A stretch of 38,324 nucleotides of DNA from a virus. Location of the stretch: positions 1 to 38,324 of IMG/VR virus record IMGVR_UViG_3300039191_000362; one strand, given 5' to 3'. The position numbers were made by a program, and so were the translations under genes. The notes under the pieces were generated by a model. That model had not been told where the DNA came from. It searched no databases and saw only the letters and a list, made by a program, of their open reading frames with translations. Below, piece after piece: positions 15,643 to 24,424 of this stretch (positions are counted from its first letter, which is position 1; each line of letters opens with the position of its first letter).

Positions 15643-16827
15643 TTAGTCTTTTTTGAATTGAGCTTCAAACATAGCATTTGCCTTTTCAGGTTCTGCAATT
15701 TCCAAAGCTGCCCATGCTTCTTGATCACCAGCTTCAGCACATTCTTCATAAGACTTATATGGAAAGTCAGATGTAGGTGCTGCGCCTGGTACTGTTTTAC
15801 CATCGGCACCTATTTGAGCACTGATGGGAACTACAGGGGTTACAGCATCAAGGATAGCTTTAACGTTATCAAAATCGTTAGCGGCCATTTGCTCGTAATT
15901 AGCACGTACAGCAGGTGTGATTTTCTTATCAGTCTCCGCTTTATCTAACATCGCTTTGATATTAGCAGTTTTTTGAGTTTCGGCATTTGCCTCAGCTGTA
16001 ACTTTGGCAGCTTTTAACTCATTGATCTTTGCCGTGATTTGTGCTTCAGTAGCATCGGCTGGCAAGTCTAAACTTACCGCTAGGATCTTTGAATCCATAT
16101 CGTTTGGGTATTTATTAGTATTAGTTGTTGTGGGCGCATCGCTTGCGCGTTTCTTTGCAGTAGCTGATACCTTATAAGGTGATCCCATTGCGGCAATAGC
16201 TTTAGCATCTTCCTCAGTGATTGCCCCTTCACCGTCTATAGCGTCTGCAAATCCAGACTCTTTTGCTTCTTTAGCATTCATCCAGTGATCACCATCATTC
16301 CATAAATCGCTTACCGCTTCATTAGAAAGTCCCGTCTTACCGGCATAAATAGCGATGTATTGATCTTCTAGGTCCTTGAGAAGTTTTAATTGCTTCATAA
16401 TGTTCTTATGAGTACCGCTGTAATAACCTCGAGGCTCATGAATCATTACCTGACTATTCTTACTTAAAGAATTAGGAAAAGAACAAAAAATGAAGCTTGC
16501 AGCACTTGCTACTATGGCGCCCCCTATTACTTTAATAGAATCAAAGTTCTCTTGTAAAATGTTTACGATCTCGTTTGCTTCAATGCAACTGCCGCCTTCA
16601 CTATTTACATATACTTCACAAGTTTTAAACTTCTTTCCTAAAGCAATAATGTCACGTCTTACCGTGCCACTGTTTGCATTAGACCAATTAGAAATCTGAC
16701 CTATAATAGAGATCTGGGCAACATTATCTCCAGCACGTGCCTCTATTTCTAGAGGTCGATTTGCGTTACCTGTTGCCCAAATGTCTAATGAGTTATTCAA
16801 TGTATAAATGATTTTGAGTGATGACAT
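15643..16827 (-). CDS. Prohead protease (ClpP/S14-like) fused to scaffold
   Basis: 394 residues from the ATG at 16827; the frame is open to 16887 but the upstream part lacks family similarity. Residues 30-190 have the ClpP-type protease pattern: VNSEGGSCIEANEI, catalytic Ser108 in AIVASAASFIF and His130 in QVMIHEPRG. From about 200 on the protein is a charged, Ala/Lys/Thr-rich helical region typical of scaffolds, ending in an acidic part. Mu uses one gene for protease and scaffold (gpI/gpZ) in the same order. It cuts scaffold and capsid during maturation. Confidence 0.8.
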   Translation of the reverse strand: MSSLKIIYTLNNSLDIWATGNANRPLEIEARAGDNVAQISIIGQISNWSNANSGTVRRDIIALGKKFKTCEVYVNSEGGSCIEANEIVNILQENFDSIKVIGGAIVASAASFIFCSFPNSLSKNSQVMIHEPRGYYSGTHKNIMKQLKLLKDLEDQYIAIYAGKTGLSNEAVSDLWNDGDHWMNAKEAKESGFADAIDGEGAITEEDAKAIAAMGSPYKVSATAKKRASDAPTTTNTNKYPNDMDSKILAVSLDLPADATEAQITAKINELKAAKVTAEANAETQKTANIKAMLDKAETDKKITPAVRANYEQMAANDFDNVKAILDAVTPVVPISAQIGADGKTVPGAAPTSDFPYKSYEECAEAGDQEAWAALEIAEPEKANAMFEAQFKKD

Positions 16828-16994
16828 TTTAATGCCGTTCTTGGTTACAAATATGAGTGTGTTTTGTGAGCGAATAAAATGGAACATCCACAGTGTGGCT
16901 AGAGAACAACGCCATGTAGTGTATAGGCTACAGGCTGGATGGTATGTTTTCTGTAAAGGTTAATTAAGGTCAAATTTGTATCTAAATAATAACA
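16828..16994. promoter_or_regulatory. Divergent late promoter region
   Basis: This gap separates leftward capsid/tail genes from rightward packaging genes, so both late promoters should be here. Leftward, CATATTTG (minus strand, 16855-16848) is one base from the Bacteroidetes TAnnTTTG element. Rightward, CAAATTTG (16971-16978) lies before the terminase small gene. A short dyad, TGTAG and CTACA (16915-16919, 16928-16932), sits between and could be an activator site. No strong consensus is present, as expected if an activator is needed. Confidence 0.45.
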
Positions 16995-17489
16995 ATGGCC
17001 AAGACCACAGAACGCAAAGCGGCTAAGGAATTTTACATCAAAGGCAAGGAACAAAAGGAGATTGCTAGACTGGTAGGTGTGGCCGAAAAGACCATATCTC
17101 AATGGGTGATCAAATATGGCTGGAAGTCAGAAAGGGATGCACGTCTTAATGGTAGCAAGAATAGAATTAACGCTATTAAAGAGGTGATTGGTAAACTGAC
17201 TGATCAAAGACTCTCTTTATTTGATCAAGCAAAGAAAGCTGAAGACAGTGGTGATAAGGAACAAAGCCTTGCCCTATCAAAACAAGCTGCATCCATTGCA
17301 GATGAGATCTCAAAGTATAATAAAACGCTGGAAAACTTAGACGATAAGAATCGCATGTCCTTGAGTACCTACTTAGAAGTGCTGGACGATATTTTTAACG
17401 CCATGCACCGTAAGCATCCAAAGATATATATAGAGCTTTTAGAATTCCAAGAGGAGCATTTATCACACATTTCAAGTAAATACAACTAA
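16995..17489 (+). CDS. Terminase small subunit
   Basis: 164 residues. An N-terminal helix-turn-helix (KGKEQKEIARLVGVAEKTIS, about 17-36, then QWVIKYGWKSERDARL) is the typical start of phage terminase small subunits. The rest is helical and charged, suited to ring assembly. It is the first gene of the rightward head operon, one base into the next gene. It recognises phage DNA to start packaging; in Mu-type phages packaging starts near the repressor end and takes flanking host DNA. Confidence 0.75.
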   Translation: MAKTTERKAAKEFYIKGKEQKEIARLVGVAEKTISQWVIKYGWKSERDARLNGSKNRINAIKEVIGKLTDQRLSLFDQAKKAEDSGDKEQSLALSKQAASIADEISKYNKTLENLDDKNRMSLSTYLEVLDDIFNAMHRKHPKIYIELLEFQEEHLSHISSKYN

Positions 17490-17848
17490 TGAAAAACAGA
17501 TTTTTCAAAATACTGCGCATTATAGGTCAAATCATCACAGTACCTTTTTATCTATTCTATGGTCTAGGATGGTCTATAATGTTGCTTATTAAAATGTGGA
17601 GCGTTTTAATGAGTCTCGCTTATTATCGGGCAAACATTCCACAATGGCAACTGGAGATAGGACGTGTTTTTCTTATTCATGGTGCTAATTTACAAGTAGG
17701 ACAGCCTGTGCGTTTTAAAATACGAGATAAGGTCGTTACCAGATGGGTGAAGAATTTATACTTTGATTTTAAAAATAGCCGCTTAAACACTAGCTACAGC
17801 GAGACACCTATCAAGGGATTAAGCGAGCGTTTTAATAAGACTAAATAA
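17489..17848 (+). CDS. Hypothetical membrane protein between terminase subunits
   Basis: 119 residues. A hydrophobic region at about 9-45 (ILRIIGQIITVPFYLFYG, then GWSIMLLIKMWSVLMSLAYY) gives one or two membrane helices; the C-terminal half is soluble and basic. It overlaps TerS and TerL by one base each, so it is translated with them. I do not recognise it. A small membrane protein with a late gene could be a holin for the distant endolysin, but the topology is not typical. Confidence 0.5.
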   Translation: MKNRFFKILRIIGQIITVPFYLFYGLGWSIMLLIKMWSVLMSLAYYRANIPQWQLEIGRVFLIHGANLQVGQPVRFKIRDKVVTRWVKNLYFDFKNSRLNTSYSETPIKGLSERFNKTK

Positions 17849-19359
17849 TGCGTAGGCAGGACAAAATATCATTAGAACGCTATAGAGAAAAACTAAGACT
17901 AGCCGCCAGTTCTAAAGGACTGATAAATCTAGATGAAGGCAAAGAAGAAAAAGCAAAAAGAATAGCCTCTTTTAAAAAGGACTATGCAAAATGCACTTCT
18001 CACTATTTTCCTCATTATGCTACCAGCGCTATTCCTGACTTTCACATTGCATTTGCAAAGATGGTCCTTAAAGATCCCACAGGTAAATTCTTTGCAGAGT
18101 GGGGTAGAGCTCTTGCAAAATCAGTGCTATGTGATGTCACGGTGCTCTTCTGGCTATGGATCAATGACGAGGTAAACTATGCCGTTATCATAGGTAACTC
18201 AAAAGATAAAGCAAAGCAACTGCTAGAAGATTTACAAGCAGAGTTTGAAGGCAATCCAAGGATCATAAATGATTATGGAGAACAGAAACTTGAAGGACAA
18301 TGGGAAGCTGGTGACTTTAGAACTAGAAGTGGCTTTATAGGAAAAGCTTTAGGAATGGGACAAAGTGTGCGTGGACTGCGAGTGCAATCACAAAGACCTG
18401 ATTGTGTTATTCTTGATGATATTGAAACTAAGGATCTGGTAAAGAACCCAAGAAGACAGGATGAGATGGTGCGATGGATAGAGCGTGATCTACTTCCTAC
18501 TATGGATGGACCACGACGTAGAATGCTATATGCAAATAACCGTTTCTCTCCTAGAATGATACAGACAGAGTTGCAAAAACGCCATCCTAAATGGAAGGTG
18601 CATCACGTCAAGGCTTATGATCCGGTCACTCATAAACCTACATGGAACAAATACCCAGATGATTACTTTAAGAAACTTGAGGAAGAAATAGGCATACTAG
18701 CAGCGAGAGCTGAGTACTTAAACGAGCCACATATAGAAGGTAAGATATTTACTCAAGAACAAATACAATGGGGCAAACGTCCTAACCTTAATCACATGAA
18801 TGTTATTGTAGGTCATTGGGATATCGCCTATGCTGGAACTCCTACAGCCGATTTTAACTCGGTTAAAGTATGGGGTCTTTATGGTTCTAATTTTTGGAAC
18901 ATTAATAATTACTTGAAGCGTTCTAAAATGCGGCAAGCACTAGAATGGATGGTGCATGTTCAAATGAATTTACCGCCTAGTGTAATCATAAACTGGCGTT
19001 ATGAATCACAGTTTTGGAATGAGGAAGTAGAGCGCACCATCAGAGAGGTTGAGAAACAATACAATATCAATCTAGCACTTATAAAAGTGGACACGCCCAA
19101 AACTAAGAAGTACGACCGCATGATGCGACAGCAAGTCTATTATCAAAATGGACGTGTGTTTTATGATGAGAAGTTAAAAGCTCATAATGATACTCAAGTG
19201 GGAATTGCACAGCTGCTATCTCTCGAGCCTGGTTATTATTCCAATGATGATGGCCCTGACAGTGATGAGCAATGTTTTGGATTTTTGAGCCATCACATAA
19301 ATGGCAGTAATGAGAGGCCTATAATGATGGCTAGTTATGAAATTAAACACAGATTTTAA
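17848..19359 (+). CDS. Terminase large subunit
   Basis: 503 residues. ATPase: a deviant P-loop GRALAKSV at about 87-94 and Walker B CVILDDIE at about 186-193, with the C-motif following. Nuclease: the RNase H-like domain begins at GHWDIAYAG (Asp near 325), with further acids at the end (DGPDSDEQ). This size and order are those of Mu gp28-type terminases. It pumps DNA into proheads and cuts it at headful length. Confidence 0.85.
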   Translation: MRRQDKISLERYREKLRLAASSKGLINLDEGKEEKAKRIASFKKDYAKCTSHYFPHYATSAIPDFHIAFAKMVLKDPTGKFFAEWGRALAKSVLCDVTVLFWLWINDEVNYAVIIGNSKDKAKQLLEDLQAEFEGNPRIINDYGEQKLEGQWEAGDFRTRSGFIGKALGMGQSVRGLRVQSQRPDCVILDDIETKDLVKNPRRQDEMVRWIERDLLPTMDGPRRRMLYANNRFSPRMIQTELQKRHPKWKVHHVKAYDPVTHKPTWNKYPDDYFKKLEEEIGILAARAEYLNEPHIEGKIFTQEQIQWGKRPNLNHMNVIVGHWDIAYAGTPTADFNSVKVWGLYGSNFWNINNYLKRSKMRQALEWMVHVQMNLPPSVIINWRYESQFWNEEVERTIREVEKQYNINLALIKVDTPKTKKYDRMMRQQVYYQNGRVFYDEKLKAHNDTQVGIAQLLSLEPGYYSNDDGPDSDEQCFGFLSHHINGSNERPIMMASYEIKHRF

Positions 19360-19362
19360 ATT

Positions 19363-19791
19363 ATGGCATACGCATATTTAACCATTGCTGATCTAAAAGT
19401 AGGGATGATCGATAAGTTTATCACCGAGCGCAGTGAAGAAAACATAGAAGAGATTATTGAAGGGATAGAACTTCAAAACATTGCCCTTATAAGAGGCAAA
19501 CTCTCTGGGCGCTATGATGTAGACGCCATCTTTGCAGCAACAGGAACTGATCGTGATTATTTGATCATTAAAATCCTTACTAAGCTCACGCTTTACGACT
19601 TTATACGACGTAATGCAGCTCGCAAAGTACCAGAAGATTATGTAGAAGACTGGAAATGGGCAAACAAACAGCTGGACATGCTAGCAGCTGGGACACTTGC
19701 GCCTGATGATCTTCCTACGGTAGCAAGCACAACGGCTGGCCAGAGTGGCGAGTTTTATGGTAACAATTATAATCAAGATTGGAATATATGA
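19363..19791 (+). CDS. Mu gp36-like head-tail protein (DUF1320)
   Basis: 142 residues, helical: AYLTIADLKVGMIDKFITER at the start, IDVDAIFAATG-like region (RYDVDAIFAATGTDRDYLII) and RNAARKVPEDYVEDWKWANK, which match the DUF1320/gp36 layout in Mu-like phages. Probably a head-completion or connector component. It lies between terminase and portal here and overlaps the portal by four bases. Confidence 0.65.
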   Translation: MAYAYLTIADLKVGMIDKFITERSEENIEEIIEGIELQNIALIRGKLSGRYDVDAIFAATGTDRDYLIIKILTKLTLYDFIRRNAARKVPEDYVEDWKWANKQLDMLAAGTLAPDDLPTVASTTAGQSGEFYGNNYNQDWNI

Positions 19792-21911
19792 GTTTAATTG
19801 ATAGAATTTTTTATCCAGACCGCTTTCGCGAAAGCGTAAAAAGCAACCTCACAGATACGGAGTTAAGACTGGAGAATGTGAGAAGAGAAAGTGCCGCAGC
19901 TGGAAAAAGTATGAACGTGGCGAGTGGACAGATCAAAGGCAATGCCCTATTGTTTACTCCTAAGACTATATCTGACTGGAATAGTGCGCTAGTTGCTGCT
20001 ACAGATCCTGATAATCCTAATCTCGTTTTTCTAGCAGAGCTGTATGATAATTTATTGTTAGATGCTCACACACGTTCTATTATAGAAACACGTGTGATGC
20101 GTGTAACTCGTGCAAAGTTTAAGTTAGTGAATGATGCTGGTGAAGAAAATGAAGAACTTACGGAGCTGCTGCAAAGGCCTTGGTTTATGGAATTTATAAA
20201 GGCAGCTGTCTGGAGCATATTTTCAGGAGTGCGAGTGGTGGAGCTTTATGAAACTGATGAGCTAGGTGAGCTTATTTGTGTGCGCAATATGCCTATGGCT
20301 CATTTACTTCCTAAAAAAGGGCAAATAGCAAAAGAAGCTGGTGATGAGAATGGCATTCCATATAGAGAAGGTGGCTTATCACGTTACTATCTTCAAATAG
20401 GTACTAATGAACAGCTAGGGGAGTTGAGCAAGATGGCACCTTTGATACTAGCAAAAAAATTAAGCTTTGGGAGTTGGTTAAATTATGTGGAAAAATACGG
20501 TATTGATCCACGTGTTGTTTACACTAATAATTATACTCCTACCCGTGAGAAGCAACTTATGGCAATGCTACTAAATCTTAAAAGTGCAGACGTTGCTGTA
20601 TTGCAAGAAGGAGAAAAGATAGAATCTATAGGATCTACAGATCGTGATGCCTATCAGATTTTTAAAGAGTTGCTTTCCACCCTTAATGATGAGTTGAGTA
20701 AATCAGTTCTAGGACAAGCTGGTACGGTAGATGCCAAAGAGAAAACAGGCACTTACGGCAGCATGCAAGTCATGCAAGAAGTAAGTGAAGATAGACACGA
20801 GAGTGATCGCATGTTTGTAAAACATTTGATAAACAAAGATTTACTGCCTAAAATCATAGGCTTAAGCTCTTTTTATAGCGGCTTTGCAAATCACCATCTA
20901 GAATGGGATGATAGTGAAGAAATGAGCGTAGATCAAGTGGCAAATCTCGTTGTAAATCTTACTAATGCAGGTTATGAAATAGACCTAGAAGAAATCAACG
21001 AGCGTTTACCTATTACTTTAACGGGATATAGAAACATGCAACCTGGTATCGTGCCGGGAAAGAATAAGCCCAATGCCGTAGCTGCGCAAATCGCTGCCTA
21101 TTATGAAGCGCAAGGTATTGGGCAAGATCAAGAATTTACACCTCAAGCTGCTAGTATGAAGCTCTGGCGTGATACTATTATGGCTATCGCAAAGCAATTG
21201 CACGAGGGCAAGATATCTGTAAATGATCTTAGTGATGAGTTGATAAAGCTTATATATGATGAGCTAGAGAGTGGCGCTGTAGAAGGTTTAGGAAATGATT
21301 ATGATGAAGATGATAAAGAAGTTACTAAGGACAAGAAGGCAACAGCTCGCAAAGTAAAAGGAAACGTGTACCGATTTGCAGCTGCAAAGAATTATACCGA
21401 GAATGTAGAGCTGAGCAATGCACTGCTGGATGAAGATGGCAAGCTGCGCACATGGAGCGAATTCAAAATACAAGTAGATCAAATTCATGAAACTTATAAC
21501 CGCAACTATTTACAAGCTGAATTTCAAACAGCACGTAGATCAGGTCAAGCCATAAGACAGTGGGAAGAATATCAAGAAAATGCAGATCTATTTCCTAATT
21601 TAGAATATAGAACTGTAGGTGATGACAGAGTGAGAGATGATCACCGTGATCTAGATGGAGTTATAAAACCACTTAATGATCCTTTCTGGGATCAATGGTT
21701 CCCGCCTAACGGGTTTAGGTGTCGTTGTGGCACTCGTCAGACAGATAATGGCGTAAGCAAAGGAACGCCTAAAGGAAGTCCTGACAAAGGATTTAAACAA
21801 CACGTAGGCAAGACACTTGAGATCTATAGTGATGAGCATCCAGCGTTTACAGGAATGCCTAAAGAAGTATGGAAGGATATTGATAACCGACTTAAAAAAA
21901 GAGATGAGTAA
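19788..21911 (+). CDS. Portal protein (DUF935, Mu gp29) fused to a MuF-like head morphogenesis domain (gp30)
   Basis: 707 residues. The start at 19788 gives an ATGA overlap with the upstream gene; the ATG at 19779 is the alternative. Residues to about 460 are portal-like (LLDAHTRSIIETRVMRVTRA, SGVRVVELYE, DRHESDRMFVKHLINKDLLP). The C-terminal part has the MuF/SPP1 gp7 motif at about 610-650: TVGDDRVRDDHRDLDG, PFWDQWFPPNGFRCRCGTRQ. In Mu these are two genes. The portal forms the DNA entry ring; MuF proteins enter or lie in the head. Confidence 0.85.
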   Translation: MSLIDRIFYPDRFRESVKSNLTDTELRLENVRRESAAAGKSMNVASGQIKGNALLFTPKTISDWNSALVAATDPDNPNLVFLAELYDNLLLDAHTRSIIETRVMRVTRAKFKLVNDAGEENEELTELLQRPWFMEFIKAAVWSIFSGVRVVELYETDELGELICVRNMPMAHLLPKKGQIAKEAGDENGIPYREGGLSRYYLQIGTNEQLGELSKMAPLILAKKLSFGSWLNYVEKYGIDPRVVYTNNYTPTREKQLMAMLLNLKSADVAVLQEGEKIESIGSTDRDAYQIFKELLSTLNDELSKSVLGQAGTVDAKEKTGTYGSMQVMQEVSEDRHESDRMFVKHLINKDLLPKIIGLSSFYSGFANHHLEWDDSEEMSVDQVANLVVNLTNAGYEIDLEEINERLPITLTGYRNMQPGIVPGKNKPNAVAAQIAAYYEAQGIGQDQEFTPQAASMKLWRDTIMAIAKQLHEGKISVNDLSDELIKLIYDELESGAVEGLGNDYDEDDKEVTKDKKATARKVKGNVYRFAAAKNYTENVELSNALLDEDGKLRTWSEFKIQVDQIHETYNRNYLQAEFQTARRSGQAIRQWEEYQENADLFPNLEYRTVGDDRVRDDHRDLDGVIKPLNDPFWDQWFPPNGFRCRCGTRQTDNGVSKGTPKGSPDKGFKQHVGKTLEIYSDEHPAFTGMPKEVWKDIDNRLKKRDE
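19821..19836. repeat. Iterated palindrome CGCTTTCGCGAAAGCG, copy 4
   Basis: Perfect 16-bp palindrome, the longest of the five copies, near the start of the portal gene (encodes RFRESVK). Confidence 0.9.
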
Positions 21912-22416
21912 TGACGTTCCAGACTTTAAAAAAATCGGTGCTAAGCTTATTGCAGATGTGCCTCGTTATGCTAGCGTTACCGCTCTTAACTTTTTTAAGG
22001 ATAGCTTTAGAAAACAAGGATGGGAAGATGTCTCCTTTGAACCATGGAAAGGAAGGAAGAACGCCAGCGACAGTGGCCGTGCTATTCTTACCAACACCAG
22101 TTACCTTCAAAACGAGCTGCGTAGATCAAGTGCCACATCAAAGTCCATCAGGATCGTTAATGATGCACCCTATGCTGCCATTCACAATGAGGGAGGAAGA
22201 ATTACCATTCGTATCACTCCCAAAATGCGCAAATACTTCTGGTATATGTATTACAAGACTAAACAGGATAAGTACAAAGCCATGGCTCTCACAAAGAAGA
22301 CAGCATTCTTAATGAATATCCCTCAACGTCAATTTATGGGACATAGCAAAGTAATGATGAACCAAATGGATGTCTGGTTTTTAAAGCAGATTCAAACTAG
22401 ATTTAAACAAGCTTAA
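21904..22416 (+). CDS. Virion morphogenesis protein, Mu gpG-like
   Basis: 170 residues with the start at 21904 (ATGAGTAA overlap with portal stop); the frame is open upstream to 21817 inside the portal gene. The pattern FKDSFRKQGWEDVSFEPWKG, then ILTNTSYLQNELRRS, PYAAIHNEGGRI and PQRQFMGHS is that of the Mu gpG/P2 S family (tail completion or virion morphogenesis). Expected to act at the head-tail joint. Confidence 0.75.
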   Translation: MSNDVPDFKKIGAKLIADVPRYASVTALNFFKDSFRKQGWEDVSFEPWKGRKNASDSGRAILTNTSYLQNELRRSSATSKSIRIVNDAPYAAIHNEGGRITIRITPKMRKYFWYMYYKTKQDKYKAMALTKKTAFLMNIPQRQFMGHSKVMMNQMDVWFLKQIQTRFKQA

Positions 22417-22420
22417 AATT

Positions 22421-22963
22421 ATGGCAAACATACAGTCATTTGAAGAAATATATGTGGAACTGTGCGAGCATATCGCTATTAACATGCCACACATTAACCA
22501 TCAAGACCTATGGCATGAACAGATAGGATTTCTTGATGAAGAACATCCCTGGGAAGGTCCTGCTATTTTTTATGAGTTTAGAGGAGTAGATGTAGATGAG
22601 CTGGGCGACCTTGCACAGCATGTAGATCTACAAATAGATATTTATCTGTACTATGAAACTTTTCTAGACACCAACCATGGAAGCTACAACCAAAGCGATG
22701 CTCTTGCCTATTTAAAGGATCTATCAAATTTGAATAAGTATTTACACGGCTATGCTGGTACATCTATAGATGATATAGGAAGGATAGGTTTTTCTAGGGT
22801 GCAAACTGGTGGTTCTGGAAATTTATACCGCTCTACATTTGTGGGAAGAACAAGGGATCATAGCGCGGTTAAAGAATTTGATACTGCCATACCTAATGAA
22901 GTAGATGTAGAATCTGGATTAATTCCACACGTTGCTCCATCAAGTAATAAATTTAAAATCTAG
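22421..22963 (+). CDS. Mu gp37-like tail terminator/joining protein
   Basis: 180 residues. Features: ELCEHIAINMPHINHQDLWH, PAIFYEFRGVDVDE, HVDLQIDIYLYYET, RVQTGGSGNLYRSTFVGRTR. An alternating helix-strand pattern with a long amphipathic strand pair is as in Mu gp37-type proteins that follow gpG-like genes. It is the last gene of the rightward head operon and overlaps the convergent gene by four bases. Equivalence is positional plus pattern. Confidence 0.5.
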   Translation: MANIQSFEEIYVELCEHIAINMPHINHQDLWHEQIGFLDEEHPWEGPAIFYEFRGVDVDELGDLAQHVDLQIDIYLYYETFLDTNHGSYNQSDALAYLKDLSNLNKYLHGYAGTSIDDIGRIGFSRVQTGGSGNLYRSTFVGRTRDHSAVKEFDTAIPNEVDVESGLIPHVAPSSNKFKI

Positions 22964-23166
22964 TCATAGCCGTTGCGGTAAAAGACTATATTTTCTATAG
23001 TCCCAGGAGCAAGCCAGTAACGCTTTGCAATGTTGTTGTAAATCCACTCTGAGGTGTATTTTTTAACTCCATGCTCCCGTACACTAGTAAGCTCTGTATG
23101 CCTCTTGCGTATTTCTTCACTGCGCATTTGCTTGCGAGTCTTAGTAGTAAGTTGAGCATATTCCAT
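22960..23166 (-). CDS. Small HTH protein, candidate late-gene regulator
   Basis: 68 residues, basic. SEEIRKRHTELTSVREHGVK is followed by a helix-turn-helix-like segment, WIYNNIAKRYWLAPGTIENI. The layout recalls the C-terminal HTH of Mu Mor/C late activators, but the protein is half their length, so this is tentative. It is the last leftward gene and starts directly after a terminator hairpin; CATCTTTG with an upstream TTG could be its own promoter. It is convergent with the head operon. Confidence 0.5.
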   Translation of the reverse strand: MEYAQLTTKTRKQMRSEEIRKRHTELTSVREHGVKKYTSEWIYNNIAKRYWLAPGTIENIVFYRNGYD

Positions 23167-23167
23167 A

Positions 23168-23203
23168 AAAAAACCGTGTTACTCAAAGGTAGCACGGTTT
23201 TTA
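23168..23203 (-). terminator. Intrinsic terminator
   Basis: AAACCGTG (23171-23178) and CACGGTTT (23193-23200) form an 8-bp stem with a 14-base loop. A-run on one side and T-run on the other make it work in both directions. It closes the early operon before the HTH gene at 22960-23166. Confidence 0.7.
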
Positions 23204-23255
23204 TAATAATACAAAGATGTTAGTCTAAGTGGTTTTTAACAAGTTGTTAAGGTTT

Positions 23256-23438
23256 TTAACCATCTGTACTTGACTGAGAATGATGCGTTCCATTCATTTT
23301 CTTGATCTCACTTATAAGAATCTTTTGATTGCTAATGATATCATTAATACGCAACATCCATGCGCCCAGTAACCGCATAATGAAAACGAATAATACTAAT
23401 AAAATAAGACCTGCGAATAATCCGAATAATCCTTCCAT
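23256..23438 (-). CDS. Small membrane protein (hypothetical)
   Basis: 60 residues with one N-terminal membrane helix (GLFGLFAGLILLVLFVFIMR) and a polar helical tail (INDIISNQKILISEIKKMNG) that could form a coiled coil. It is at the end of the early operon. Its role is unknown; small helical membrane proteins in this position may be accessory lysis or exclusion factors. Confidence 0.5.
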   Translation of the reverse strand: MEGLFGLFAGLILLVLFVFIMRLLGAWMLRINDIISNQKILISEIKKMNGTHHSQSSTDG

Positions 23439-23461
23439 AAAAATTGATTTTAAAGTTATAA

Positions 23462-23680
23462 TTAATTGTGAATATAAGATTTAACTTGCTCTTTAGTAGG
23501 TAATAGCTCCTCTAGCATTTCTAGTGCGGTATTTGTATGACATTGATCAAAGCAGTCAGGGTCTTGATGTCTAACAAGACCTATAAGCGCATGCATGCGA
23601 TCTACCACGTTTGCATCTGGATCAAATGGAGCATAATCACTGTTTGTAATTATATTACCTTTTTTATCTAACTGAATCAT
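23462..23680 (-). CDS. Hypothetical early protein
   Basis: 72 residues, acidic, with two Cys and two His residues in DPDCFDQCHTNTALEMLEEL. The start overlaps the end of the antirepressor-like frame by four bases (ATGA). This coupling suggests that the antirepressor frame was once translated to its end. Family unknown. Confidence 0.5.
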   Translation of the reverse strand: MIQLDKKGNIITNSDYAPFDPDANVVDRMHALIGLVRHQDPDCFDQCHTNTALEMLEELLPTKEQVKSYIHN

Positions 23681-24411
23681 AAAGACATTCTTAATTGATT
23701 TATATTGAATAATCCAGCACTCGAGAGCAATAGATTAAGACCTACCTCATTAATAAACCAAGATGTTTGATTGCCAAATAGATTTAATTTAACAGCGTTA
23801 GAAGTCTTAATATTAAGTCGTTTTGAGATCTTACTATTGTTAGAATTAATCGTTAGGGATTTTCTTACATCAGTTAATGAAAATAGTTTAATCCCTTCTA
23901 GAGTGACACGCTTTACCTTACTGCCGTTAACTAGTTGCGATTCCTAAGGCATATCACGAGCATCTATTACATGGTTTTCATCGATTAATAATATGAGATT
24001 TGTTACATTTCCCTGAGTAATTATTGCCTTATCCATGCGAGCGTGAAAAACTTCACGATATACATTAAAAACGGCTTTTACTTTACGAGCGATCAAGTAT
24101 TCCATAACTTCTACGGTAATAAATACATGGACTTTTACTCCATTTTGTAACTCATTGAACTATACGACCTTTCCATTTTGGAAAGCCTGATACTCGTTTC
24201 CTTCAATAAACTCTTTCTGAAGTACTCGCATGGCATCTTTCTTCTGGCTATAAGCCAAAGGCCAGACGTGATCCAATTCTATTGGAAAGGCTTCACCGCT
24301 ATTTTTAAGATCAAATACTTTTGTAAAATACTGGCGCACCTCGTTTGAAGTTGCCTTTTTATTTAGTTGCTGGTTTTGAGTCGCAGCTTGACTTTGTTTG
24401 TTGACAGTCAT
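23677..24411 (-). pseudogene. Antirepressor-like gene with two in-frame TAG codons
   Basis: The frame from the ATG at 24411 to the TGA at 23679-23677 has 245 codons with no frameshift but with TAG at codon 84 (24162-24160) and codon 156 (23946-23944). Reading through, the first part contains FPIELDHVWPLAYSQKKDAM and FIEGNEYQ, the middle VFITVEVMEYLIARKVKAVF, NVYREVFHAR, and the end TSWFINEVGLNLLLSSAG. These are the features of phage antirepressors (Rha/Ant-type: sequences with a YLIARK and a YREVFH element, and a final INEVGL motif). Other genes here stop at TAG, so general recoding is unlikely. Either two nonsense mutations have inactivated the gene or the 83-residue N-terminal part is functional alone. 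Its start codon lies in a 14-bp inverted repeat. Confidence 0.65.
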
Positions 24412-24424
24412 ATCAATAAATTAA

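Noticed and set aside
23677-24411. Alternative genetic code (TAG to Gln) for the whole phage
   Set aside because: Several well-supported genes end at TAG at the expected length, so recoding of the entire phage is unlikely. Only the single antirepressor frame shows the pattern.
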